The notes below the pieces were generated by a model. The model was given only the letters and a program-made list of their open reading frames with translations. It made no database searches and was not told where the DNA came from. From Chitinophaga flava (GTDB lineage: Bacteria; Bacteroidota; Bacteroidia; Chitinophagales; Chitinophagaceae), in the NCBI RefSeq assembly GCF_003308995.1, contig NZ_QFFJ01000001.1, forward strand, positions 2,108,001 to 2,172,000: a stretch of 64,000 nt of DNA, read 5' to 3'. Positions 1 to 6,926 of the stretch are shown one piece after another; within the stretch, counting starts at the first letter, position 1, and the number at the start of each line of letters is the position of its first letter. Made by a program: the position numbers and the translations under genes.

Positions 1-334
1 CAAACAGGAAGGCACCTACCCAGTAAGGGCGTAAAAAACGGCGGAAACTCACGCCGGCGCTCAGGATAGCGATGATCTCCGAGCGATACGCCATTTTGGA
101 GGTAAAAAAGATAACGGAAATGAAGATAAACAGGGGAAACAGCAAGGCGGCAATATGCGGGATAAAGCCAAAGTAATAATCCACGATCACATCGTGGAGG
201 GATATATTATACTTAATGAAATCATCTATCTTCTCTGTAATATCGATCACTACGGAAATGACCAGCAATATCATCAGGGAATAAATAAACGTTCCAATGA
301 GCTTGCGTAAAATGTACCAGTCTATTTTAGTCAT
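1..334 (-). CDS. LptF/LptG family permease, N-terminal part (runs off window)
   Basis: Reading leftward from the ATG at 334, the frame stays open to the window edge, giving 111 residues that begin MTKIDWYILRKLIGTFIYSL. Two hydrophobic helices are visible (about residues 12-32 and 62-85), followed by the loop with YRSEIIAILSAGVSFRRFL. This start and loop are typical of the YjgP/YjgQ permeases that, with LptB, extract lipopolysaccharide from the inner membrane. It lies 38 bp downstream of tgt on the same strand, a common Bacteroidota order. A box TATCTTTG ends 5 nt before the ATG, so it may also have its own promoter. The C-terminal part lies outside the window, so LptF and LptG cannot be told apart. 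Confidence 0.85.
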   Translation of the reverse strand, partial: MTKIDWYILRKLIGTFIYSLMILLVISVVIDITEKIDDFIKYNISLHDVIVDYYFGFIPHIAALLFPLFIFISVIFFTSKMAYRSEIIAILSAGVSFRRFLRPYWVGAFLF

Positions 335-339
335 GAGCC

Positions 340-347
340 CAAAGATA
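340..347 (-). promoter_or_regulatory. -7 box of the LptF/G permease gene
   Basis: On the minus strand the sequence is TATCTTTG, an exact TAnnTTTG match, followed by GGCTC and then the ATG. Only 5 nt separate box and start, so a transcript starting at the usual distance would have almost no leader. No clear -33 TTG was found. Confidence 0.5.
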
Positions 348-372
348 TTAGTTTATTTTATAGTCCGAACTT

Positions 373-1503
373 TTACAGGCGCGTTTTCAACTGCTGTACC
401 ATTCCTGTTTTCCAGGTAGCAAAGGTGCCTGCCAGTATCTGACGGCGGGCTTCTTTCACCAGTTCCAGGTAAAAGGCGAGGTTGTGGATACTCGCTAATG
501 TCATGCCTAAAATTTCTCCGGCAACAAACAGGTGGCGCAGGTAGGCACGGGAGTAGCCGCTGGTAGCGAAGCAGTCGCTGTTTTCATCGATCGGACTGAA
601 GTCGGTAGCCCATTTTTTATTCCGGATGTTCATCACGCCGTTCCAGGTGAAAAGCATACCATTACGACCATTGCGGGTAGGCATCACGCAATCGAACATG
701 TCTACGCCCAGGGCGATGTTTTCCAGGATATTCCAGGGGGTACCTACGCCCATGAGGTAGCGGGGCTTGTCTTTGGGCAGGATATCGCATACCAGGCCGC
801 ACATATCGTACATTTCATTTTCAGGCTCTCCTACGCTCAGGCCGCCGATAGCATTACCGGCTGCGCCACGGGAGGCGATATATTCTGCGGAGGCTTTGCG
901 GAGATCTTTATAGGTACTGCCCTGTACAATAGGGAACAGTGTTTGTTCGTGGCCATAAGCCGGCTGGGTATCACCCAGGCGCTGAATACAGCGGTCCAGC
1001 CAACGGTGGGTGAGTTCCATCGACTTCCGCGCATAGCGGTATTCAGACGGATATGGCGGGCATTCATCGAATGCCATGATAATATCCGCTCCGATGGTGC
1101 GCTGGATGTCCATCACATTTTCGGGGGTAAAGAGGTGTTTGGAACCGTCTATATGCGACTGGAACACCACGCCCTCTTCCTTGATTTTACGGTTAGCCGC
1201 CAGGGAAAACACCTGATATCCGCCACTGTCGGTAAGGATAGGGCGGTCCCAGCCGTTAAATTTATGCAGACCGCCTGCCAGTGACAGCACTTCCAGGCCT
1301 GGCCTCAGATAGAGGTGATAGGTATTGCCGAGGATGATCTGCGCCTGCACATCATCCCGTACCTGCTCCTGTGTGATAGCTTTTACGCTACCCACAGTAC
1401 CTACCGGCATAAAAATCGGTGTTTCTATTTCCCCGTGGGCAGTGGTAATTTTACCCGCCCTGGCATTGCTGCCGCTATCTGTTGTGATCAGTTCAAAATT
1501 CAC
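373..1503 (-). CDS. tgt: Queuine tRNA-ribosyltransferase
   Basis: Exchanges guanine-34 of GUN-anticodon tRNAs for the queuosine precursor preQ1 in the cytoplasm. The protein has LTDSGGYQVFSL with the catalytic Asp92 and the block GVDMFDCVMPTRNGRNG (about 267-283) that carries the nucleophilic Asp. The start is taken as GTG at 1503: this gives 376 residues, the normal length, and begins (M)NFELITTDSGSNARAG. The frame is open for 32 more codons upstream, but that extension is not family-like. The usual zinc site CxCx2C-x25-H is degenerate: positions align to Ser309, Cys311, Thr314 and His340. I recall the same loss in other Bacteroidota Tgt, so it is probably lineage-wide. Pathway partners queE, queD and folE are also in the window. 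Confidence 0.96.
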   Translation of the reverse strand: MNFELITTDSGSNARAGKITTAHGEIETPIFMPVGTVGSVKAITQEQVRDDVQAQIILGNTYHLYLRPGLEVLSLAGGLHKFNGWDRPILTDSGGYQVFSLAANRKIKEEGVVFQSHIDGSKHLFTPENVMDIQRTIGADIIMAFDECPPYPSEYRYARKSMELTHRWLDRCIQRLGDTQPAYGHEQTLFPIVQGSTYKDLRKASAEYIASRGAAGNAIGGLSVGEPENEMYDMCGLVCDILPKDKPRYLMGVGTPWNILENIALGVDMFDCVMPTRNGRNGMLFTWNGVMNIRNKKWATDFSPIDENSDCFATSGYSRAYLRHLFVAGEILGMTLASIHNLAFYLELVKEARRQILAGTFATWKTGMVQQLKTRL

Positions 1504-1661
1504 GGTCTTAATTTCAAGCCTGCAAAGATCGGAATATTTGGCGATTTGACGGTTTGATATTTGGAGCGAACGGAAGATCGTCTGCTTTACAACTTTCAAA
1601 TTATCAAATAAATAATCCGGATTCGAAACGATTTATTATTTTACAGATAATAAAAATATTA

Positions 1662-1669
1662 TATTTTTG
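1662..1669 (+). promoter_or_regulatory. -7 box of the glycosyltransferase gene
   Basis: TATTTTTG matches TAnnTTTG exactly and ends 8 nt before the ATG at 1678, implying a very short leader. Confidence 0.55.
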
Positions 1670-1677
1670 CCAGCATT

Positions 1678-2814
1678 ATGCTTGACAATCTGGGTGAAAT
1701 TGCCTTATACTTTTTTGCTGCCGTTGCAGGGATACAAACGATCTATTATTTGTTTGTTTTCTCCCGGGTAGCTTTCTACCGTCGTAAGTTTGACCTGGAC
1801 CTCGCGCCCGAAGGGCCTTTTTCCGTGATCATCTGCGCAAAAGACGAAGAGCTGAATCTTCAGAAAAATCTGCCGGGGGTCCTGCAGCAACGTTATCATG
1901 TACACCACAAGCCGGAATATGAGGTGATTGTGGTAAATGATAACTCCGAAGACGACACCAAATATTATCTCCGCTCCATAGAGCCCGGTTATCCACACTA
2001 CCGGCACATCGAAATCAAGCAGGCTGCCAAATTCATCCCCGGAAAAAAATACCCGCTGTCAATAGGTCTCAAAGGAGCCCAGTATGAAAACGTACTGCTC
2101 ACTGACGCCGACTGCAAACCGGGCAGCACCTATTGGTTATCACTGATGAGCCAGGGATTTGCGGATGAGAAAGAGATCGTACTGGGTTACGGAGCATACC
2201 ACAAAAAACCCGGTTTCCTGAACAAGGTGATCCGTTACGAAACATTTTTCGGCGCCATGCAACACCTGTCTTTTGCCATGAGCGGCATGCCCTATATGGG
2301 CGTGGGCCGCAACCTGGCCTATAAAAGAGAGCTGTTTTTCCGGCACAAGGGCTTTACCAGCCACCAGCACCTGGCCAGCGGCGATGATGATCTGTTTGTG
2401 AATGCCGCCGCCAACCGTAAAAACGTAGGCGTAGTGATAGATAAACAGGCTTTTACCTATTCTGAGCCTAAACAGAACTGGAAAAGCTGGTTCAGACAAA
2501 AAACCCGGCATATGTCCACCGGCAAACACTATCGTTTCGGACATAAATTTGTGCTGGGCCTGTTTTCCCTGACCCATTTCCTCTTCTACCCTGCCTTTAT
2601 CCTCGCCCTGTTTTTCCCGCCGCCGATTTTATGGTATGCCTTGGGCATCTTCGGGATAAAAGTGCTGACCCAGTCCATCATCACCTATGCAGCCATGCGT
2701 AAACTGGATGAAAGTGATCTGTTTAAGTTCAGCTGGCTGATGGATATCTTCATGGTATTTTATTACATCATATTTACACCGGCATTGATGTTTAAGTCAA
2801 AAAACCGCTGGTAA
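1678..2814 (+). CDS. Membrane-anchored family 2 glycosyltransferase
   Basis: 378 residues. An N-terminal membrane helix (about 6-28) is followed by a GT-A domain starting FSVIICAKDEELNLQKNLPG. VVNDNSEDDT is the first Asp cluster, TDADCKP (about 142-148) is the DxD-like metal/sugar-nucleotide site, and ASGDDDLFVN and QKTRHMSTG correspond to the acceptor Asp and the Q/RxxRH/W motif of processive GT2 enzymes. Two or three more membrane helices follow after residue 285. It probably transfers a sugar to a lipid or envelope polysaccharide at the inner membrane; donor and acceptor cannot be read from the sequence. It has its own promoter and is followed by a repeat/terminator element, so it appears monocistronic. 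Confidence 0.85.
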   Translation: MLDNLGEIALYFFAAVAGIQTIYYLFVFSRVAFYRRKFDLDLAPEGPFSVIICAKDEELNLQKNLPGVLQQRYHVHHKPEYEVIVVNDNSEDDTKYYLRSIEPGYPHYRHIEIKQAAKFIPGKKYPLSIGLKGAQYENVLLTDADCKPGSTYWLSLMSQGFADEKEIVLGYGAYHKKPGFLNKVIRYETFFGAMQHLSFAMSGMPYMGVGRNLAYKRELFFRHKGFTSHQHLASGDDDLFVNAAANRKNVGVVIDKQAFTYSEPKQNWKSWFRQKTRHMSTGKHYRFGHKFVLGLFSLTHFLFYPAFILALFFPPPILWYALGIFGIKVLTQSIITYAAMRKLDESDLFKFSWLMDIFMVFYYIIFTPALMFKSKNRW

Positions 2815-2815
2815 C

Positions 2816-2854
2816 GGTGATGTATTTGATGTTTATGATGCTCCTGATGAGTGG
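2816..2854 (-). repeat. Dispersed intergenic repeat, copy 1 (inverted orientation)
   Basis: Starts 1 bp after the stop codon of the glycosyltransferase. On the minus strand it reads CTCATCAGGAGCATCA followed by a run of ATCA steps ending ATCACC. It matches copies at 2931-2970, 16644-16683, 16772-16810 and 16851-16888. With copy 2 it forms inverted arms around the hairpin at 2893-2921. Confidence 0.6.
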
Positions 2855-2892
2855 AGATTATTGATTGTTTTTTTATTTTTTAAGATAGTTTA

Positions 2893-2921
2893 AATGAAGC
2901 GCCTGTTGCAGGCGCTTCATT
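2893..2921 (+). terminator. Terminator hairpin after the glycosyltransferase
   Basis: A 13-bp perfect stem with arms 2893-2905 and 2909-2921 (AATGAAGCGCCTG and its complement), a 3-nt TTG loop and a following T-run. It sits between the glycosyltransferase and rsmG. Confidence 0.8.
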
Positions 2922-2930
2922 TTTTATATC

Positions 2931-2970
2931 CGCTTATCAGGGTTATCAGTAAAAATCATAATAAAATCAC
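2931..2970 (+). repeat. Dispersed intergenic repeat, copy 2
   Basis: Begins CGCTTATCAGGGTTATCAG and continues with spaced ATCA steps to AAAATCAC. It is in direct orientation, opposite to copy 1, and ends just upstream of the rsmG -7 box. Confidence 0.55.
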
Positions 2971-2972
2971 AG

Positions 2973-2980
2973 TATTTTTG
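2973..2980 (+). promoter_or_regulatory. -7 box of rsmG
   Basis: TATTTTTG, an exact TAnnTTTG match, then CGAC and the ATG at 2985. The 4-nt gap predicts a leaderless or near-leaderless mRNA. Confidence 0.6.
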
Positions 2981-2984
2981 CGAC

Positions 2985-3614
2985 ATGGAAATTATTTTAA
3001 AGTATTTCAGCGATTTTTCGCCTGTTCAGTTAAAGCAGTTTGAAGCCCTGAAAGGATTGTATGAAGAATGGAACGAGAAGATCAACGTCATATCCCGGAA
3101 AGATATTGACTCTCTGTATGAGAGACATGTGTTGCATTCACTGAGTATAGCGGCCGTCGCAGATTTCCAGCCGGACACCCAGATACTGGACCTCGGTACC
3201 GGTGGTGGTTTTCCGGGCATTCCGCTGGCGATCTTTTTCCCGGAAGTACAGTTTCATCTGGTGGATTCCATCGGCAAAAAAATAAAGGTAGTACAAGGCG
3301 TCAGCGAAGCGCTGGGGCTGAAAAACGTGACCACCGCCCATAGCCGGGTGGAGGATATAAAAAACCGTAAATTCGATATTGTAGTATCAAGGGCAGTAGC
3401 TCCGCTGGGTGACCTCTGGCGCTGGAGCAAACCGGTATTAAAGAAGTCTGCTGTACCAGGCAAACAGTTTGAAAAAGGGCTGATATGCCTCAAAGGCGGA
3501 GACCTAAACCAGGAAATTGCTGATAGCGGTGTCAAACCCAGGCTGCTCAACATCTATGACATCTTCCCTGAAGAAAGTTTCAAAGACAAATATATTGTGC
3601 TGGCCAAAAGCTGA
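2985..3614 (+). CDS. rsmG: 16S rRNA (guanine-527-N7)-methyltransferase RsmG
   Basis: 209 residues, the usual length. It methylates G527 of 16S rRNA in the 30S subunit using S-adenosylmethionine. Visible are the N-terminal helical cap (KGLYEEWNEKINVISRKD), the conserved HVLHSLSI segment, and the SAM-binding motif ILDLGTGGGFPGIPLAIFFPE (about 68-88). VVSRAVAPLGDLWRWSKP is the family's RAvA motif. The start at 2985 is fixed by the promoter box 4 nt upstream. It is flanked by a repeat/terminator element and an ECF sigma gene, so it is probably a single-gene unit. Confidence 0.96.
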   Translation: MEIILKYFSDFSPVQLKQFEALKGLYEEWNEKINVISRKDIDSLYERHVLHSLSIAAVADFQPDTQILDLGTGGGFPGIPLAIFFPEVQFHLVDSIGKKIKVVQGVSEALGLKNVTTAHSRVEDIKNRKFDIVVSRAVAPLGDLWRWSKPVLKKSAVPGKQFEKGLICLKGGDLNQEIADSGVKPRLLNIYDIFPEESFKDKYIVLAKS

Positions 3615-3707
3615 TGAATACCGCCTCCGGAGCTGATTTTGTTACCCCCTTGATATTTTTTCCCAAAAATAAAATATCGGCATTTCTGTTTCGTCTTCCT
3701 TATTACG

Positions 3708-4295
3708 ATGAAACAGTTGCTCCTCACAAACAGCATCATGGCCCAAGAGCAAAACGAACGCATACAAGCTACTGTGAAGCAGGAACGTAAGCGTTTGCTG
3801 AACTTCATCCGGCAGCGTGTCAACAACGCGTCGGATGCGGAGGATATACTGCAGGATGTGCTGTACCAGTTCACGGAATATCTCCGGCTGGGCAGCCAGA
3901 TAGACTCCATTACCGGCTGGCTGTTTGCTGTGACCCGCAACCGTATTACAGACTGGTTCCGTAAGAAAAAGGAAACGCCATTCACTAACTATGTTCGCGA
4001 AATAGAAGGAGAAGAAGTCCTTTTCCTGCCGGAATTACTCTCCGATGAATCCCTGCAGGCTGATACACCCATGGTTCGGAAAATCATGTCTGAAACAATC
4101 ATGCAGGCCATCGATGAGCTGCCGGCAGAACAAAAACAGGTATTCCTCCAGCATGAACTCGAAGGTAAATCGTTCAAGGAAATGAGCGAAGAAACCGGTG
4201 TCAGTGTGAATACACTACTGTCGAGAAAACGTTATGCTGTTTTGTACCTCCGTGAACGGCTGGCAGAACTGTACCGTGAATTATTCGATAACTAA
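3708..4295 (+). CDS. ECF-type RNA polymerase sigma factor
   Basis: 195 residues. Region 2 is residues about 24-90 (LLNFIRQRVNNASDAEDILQ, ITGWLFAVTRNRITDWFRKK). Region 4 is about 128-185 (IDELPAEQKQVFLQHELEGKSF, then the helix-turn-helix MSEETGVSVNTLLSRKRYAVLYL). It would redirect RNA polymerase to a small regulon. The first ATG is used here, but ATG 3738 (MAQEQNERI) is an equally good start because neither has a recognisable RBS. The next two small genes follow 14 and 16 bp apart, so this is a three-gene operon. No FecR-type anti-sigma is present; the neighbouring two-helix membrane protein is the only candidate for a regulator. Confidence 0.9.
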   Translation: MKQLLLTNSIMAQEQNERIQATVKQERKRLLNFIRQRVNNASDAEDILQDVLYQFTEYLRLGSQIDSITGWLFAVTRNRITDWFRKKKETPFTNYVREIEGEEVLFLPELLSDESLQADTPMVRKIMSETIMQAIDELPAEQKQVFLQHELEGKSFKEMSEETGVSVNTLLSRKRYAVLYLRERLAELYRELFDN

Positions 4296-4309
4296 AAAAT
4301 TCTTACAAT

Positions 4310-4705
4310 ATGCGACCCGCAAAAAAAATCGGTTTAATCATTTTGGGCATTGCCTTCTTTGCCGCTGTCATTCTGTTGACACAAGTACTGTGGAATAATC
4401 TGATACCAGAACTTTTCCATGGGCCGGTGATCAGTTACTGGCAGGCACTCGGATTGCTGGTACTGGGTAAACTCCTCTTTGGCTGGCATGGTCATAACCG
4501 CGGCTGGGGCGGCGGATGGCGCCAGCGCCGGGAATGGAAAGAACGGATGAAGGAAAAGATGGCCGATATGACACCCGAACAAAAGGAAAAAATGAAAGCA
4601 TTTTTCCGCAGCCGCTGTGGCAGCGGAAGATTTGAATGGCACGATGAAGAAACAGCCCCCTGGAAAGATGTAGCAGATGAGAAACCGCAAAACAAAGACA
4701 TTTAA
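4310..4705 (+). CDS. Small two-helix membrane protein in the ECF sigma operon
   Basis: 131 residues of unknown function. There are two hydrophobic helices (about 7-29 and 42-59), then a Gly/Trp/Arg-rich turn (HGHNRGWGGGWRQRREWKER). A soluble helical tail follows with MTPEQKEKMKAFFRSRC, which recalls the LTxxQ-like helices of CpxP/Spy-type periplasmic sensors; that is only a resemblance. The charged segment after helix 2 suggests that both termini are on the same side. It starts 14 bp after the sigma gene, so it may modulate the sigma factor at the membrane, but no anti-sigma domain is recognised. Confidence 0.75.
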   Translation: MRPAKKIGLIILGIAFFAAVILLTQVLWNNLIPELFHGPVISYWQALGLLVLGKLLFGWHGHNRGWGGGWRQRREWKERMKEKMADMTPEQKEKMKAFFRSRCGSGRFEWHDEETAPWKDVADEKPQNKDI

Positions 4706-4721
4706 CCTAAATCCTCCGGCT

Positions 4722-4931
4722 ATGATAGGCATCTTCAAAACCAATATTAACAGTCAGCACGCCAAACAACAGATGATCCACGCCATTACTTCCCGTTTTG
4801 AAGTAGGCAGCTGCCATGTAGACCTCGACGACTGCGATAAGGTATTAAGGATAGCTGACCTTCAGGTGACTGAAAATATTATCATTGAATTTGTACAAAG
4901 ACAGGGTTTTTCATGTGAACCATTGGAATAA
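4722..4931 (+). CDS. Small HMA-like (ferredoxin-fold) protein
   Basis: 69 residues starting MIGIFKTNINSQHAKQQMIH at ATG 4722. A longer frame begins at 4677 inside the previous gene, but that extension is Lys/Arg-rich and unlike the rest. Length and pattern (beta strand FKTNI, helix AKQQMIHAITSRF, strands around SCHVDLDDCDKVLRI, helix ENIIIEFVQRQGF) resemble heavy-metal-associated domains, but the metal-binding CxxC is absent. It is the last gene of the sigma operon, 16 bp after the membrane protein. Function unknown; fold assignment is by pattern only. Confidence 0.7.
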   Translation: MIGIFKTNINSQHAKQQMIHAITSRFEVGSCHVDLDDCDKVLRIADLQVTENIIIEFVQRQGFSCEPLE

Positions 4932-5026
4932 TTGAACTTTTTAGGGAGAAATGATCAAATTAGCGAGATAGGTACCTGGAAAGTAAATATTGTTCTTATT
5001 TATATCTATCAATTTATTGGACAGGT

Positions 5027-5098
5027 CACAAAACCGGCGTAACTTCAGAAAGAATGCAAATGGCCCGGGTATAACATACTGCTGCGTCCGGTTTTGTG
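5027..5098. promoter_or_regulatory. Long-loop inverted repeat upstream of the DinB-fold gene
   Basis: CACAAAACCGG (5027-5037) is repeated as its exact reverse complement at 5088-5098, 50 bp apart and ending 28 bp before the ATG at 5127. It could be a pair of operator half-sites or a leader RNA stem. No known family was recognised. Confidence 0.35.
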
Positions 5099-5126
5099 TA
5101 TTTATGAACCCTCTAAATCATTTCCT

Positions 5127-5693
5127 ATGTACCTGAACCAGCATGAGATTCGTTCTCTGTTAAATAGAAGCTTCGATCACTTTGTTGATTTTGTGCAGGC
5201 ATTGCCTGATCATCGTTTTACCGCCACACCATACGGTAAATGGTCCGCCGGACAACAACTTCATCATCTTATCAAATCTGTAAGGCCGGTAACCACCGCC
5301 ATGGGTTATCCCAGGATATTGCTGCGTTACTTTGGTGTAAGTCAGCTCCCTTCGCGCTCCTACGATATGCTCGCAGAACAATACGACCAGGTGCTGGCCC
5401 ATGGCGCCAAATCCACCGGTGCCTATCTCCCCGGCGTTATCTACAGCGCCCAACGACCTGTGCTGATCCAGGAATTTGTCAAACAGAAGGAAAAACTGCT
5501 GGCACATCTGGACAACTGGTCAGAAAACGATCTTGATAAGTATCGGTTACCTCATCCCCTGCTTGGAAAAATTACGATCAGGGAAATGTTGTACTTCACC
5601 GCCTACCATAATCAGCACCACCTCGAAAAGCTGCAAGACCACGAGCTACGCAGCCATACATGGGAAAATCAATTACAACAACTGATATTTTAA
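5127..5693 (+). CDS. DinB-fold four-helix protein (DUF1569/DinB_2-like)
   Basis: 188 residues from ATG 5127; the open frame upstream begins only with TTG. The layout is that of the DinB/YfiT metalloprotein fold: helix 2 GKWSAGQQLHHLIKS and helix 4 YFTAYHNQHHLEKL provide the three-histidine metal site of this superfamily. Members act as thiol-dependent transferases or are uncharacterised. A strong terminator follows directly, so this is a single-gene unit. The window has a second, more distant DinB-fold gene at 58085-58576. Confidence 0.8.
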   Translation: MYLNQHEIRSLLNRSFDHFVDFVQALPDHRFTATPYGKWSAGQQLHHLIKSVRPVTTAMGYPRILLRYFGVSQLPSRSYDMLAEQYDQVLAHGAKSTGAYLPGVIYSAQRPVLIQEFVKQKEKLLAHLDNWSENDLDKYRLPHPLLGKITIREMLYFTAYHNQHHLEKLQDHELRSHTWENQLQQLIF

Positions 5694-5725
5694 CAACCTC
5701 ATCACGAACATATTTTCTACACCTG

Positions 5726-5758
5726 GATCAGGACGCTTACCGTCCTGATCTTTTTTTT
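5726..5758 (+). terminator. Rho-independent terminator after the DinB-fold gene
   Basis: A 10-bp perfect stem (GATCAGGACG at 5726-5735 with 5741-5750), a 5-nt loop and eight T residues. Confidence 0.92.
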
Positions 5759-5826
5759 ACCCGGATTTTGTAATTTGTATCAACCACCTGCCACCGTTCA
5801 ATAGCCCACATGCCGCTTTAGCTGTA

Positions 5827-6858
5827 ATGAACGTATACATGAAAGAACCCAACATGACAAAAACAGCCCTAGTTTTAGGCGGCGGCGGCGCACGTTGTGC
5901 CTTTGCCATCGGAGCGATCCAGTACTTCCGTCAGCATCATCCGGATATGCGTTTCGACATCCTCTGCGGCACCAGCAGTGGCTCCCTTATCGCCTTCCTC
6001 ACCGCCATCGAAGAAAATGAACTCACTGAAAAAATCTTTACCGCCAATGTTACACAAGACTTCCTCTCCACCTCCCACGCCATCCAACGGCTGGCCAACA
6101 ACAATCTTTCGCTTTACAACATCGTTCCACTGCTGCATAAAGTGAATGCTGTTATCACCGAAGAACGCTTTCAGCGCCTGATGACAGCCGAAAGGGAATT
6201 GTTTATTGCCACCCGGAGCCTGCAAACAGGTCGTTCCGTTTATTTCTCCAATCAGGCTTCCGGCGAAAGCACCTATGATATCAGAAAAGCTAGTGACCTG
6301 AATGAGCTGCGTGACGCCGTAGTGGCCTCTTTCACGCAACCCGCGTTTATGCCGCCGGTAGAAATTACAATGTCCAATCAACCCATGCAACAGTTCATTG
6401 ATGGCGGAGGCCCCCTCTACGCACCGGTAAAACTCGCCATCGACCGGGGCGCTACTGACATCTACGTGATATTACATACGCCTGCCGCACCAGAGCAATA
6501 TCCGATTCAGTTCAAAAACCTGGTGGATGTGCTCGAACGCACTATGGACTGGAGCACCATCAACCTGGCAGTAAATGATATGGCCTTGCCGCTGGTATAT
6601 AACCAGTCAATCCAATACCTGGAAGCGATCAAACTTAAACTGGCAGCAGCAGGTGTATCCCCTGATACCATAGCTGCCTGTTTCAATATTCCCGAGGCAC
6701 GCCCATTTGAAGGCAAAAAAGTCATCAATATCAGGGTGCTGCGCCCGGATACTCCGCTTGACGCTGGTATGGGCGGCATGGAATTCATTAACCGCGCTGT
6801 TAAACTGATGATACAGGCCGGAGAATGGAAAGCTGCTCAGGCAATGGAACAGAGATAA
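5827..6858 (+). CDS. Patatin-like phospholipase
   Basis: 343 residues. All patatin landmarks are present: the oxyanion glycine loop GGGGARCAFAIGA (about 18-30), the nucleophile elbow GTSSG (about 49-53), and the DGG motif of the Ser-Asp dyad (FIDGGGPLYAPV, about 197-208). It is predicted to hydrolyse acyl esters of membrane lipids. There is no signal peptide, so it is probably cytoplasmic. Possible starts are ATG 5827, 5839 and 5854; the last places the glycine loop about 9 residues in, as in many family members. It ends at a bidirectional terminator. Confidence 0.9.
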   Translation: MNVYMKEPNMTKTALVLGGGGARCAFAIGAIQYFRQHHPDMRFDILCGTSSGSLIAFLTAIEENELTEKIFTANVTQDFLSTSHAIQRLANNNLSLYNIVPLLHKVNAVITEERFQRLMTAERELFIATRSLQTGRSVYFSNQASGESTYDIRKASDLNELRDAVVASFTQPAFMPPVEITMSNQPMQQFIDGGGPLYAPVKLAIDRGATDIYVILHTPAAPEQYPIQFKNLVDVLERTMDWSTINLAVNDMALPLVYNQSIQYLEAIKLKLAAAGVSPDTIAACFNIPEARPFEGKKVINIRVLRPDTPLDAGMGGMEFINRAVKLMIQAGEWKAAQAMEQR

Positions 6859-6900
6859 AATAAAAGCCCCGGGCCGATATACCGGCCCGGGGCTTTTATT
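6859..6900. terminator. Bidirectional terminator between convergent genes
   Basis: An 18-bp perfect stem (6859-6876 with 6883-6900) with a 6-nt loop and A/T-rich arm ends. It serves the patatin gene from the left and the M1 peptidase gene from the right. Confidence 0.92.
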
Positions 6901-6926
6901 TATTTTTTCAGATCATCCTGAAGGTA

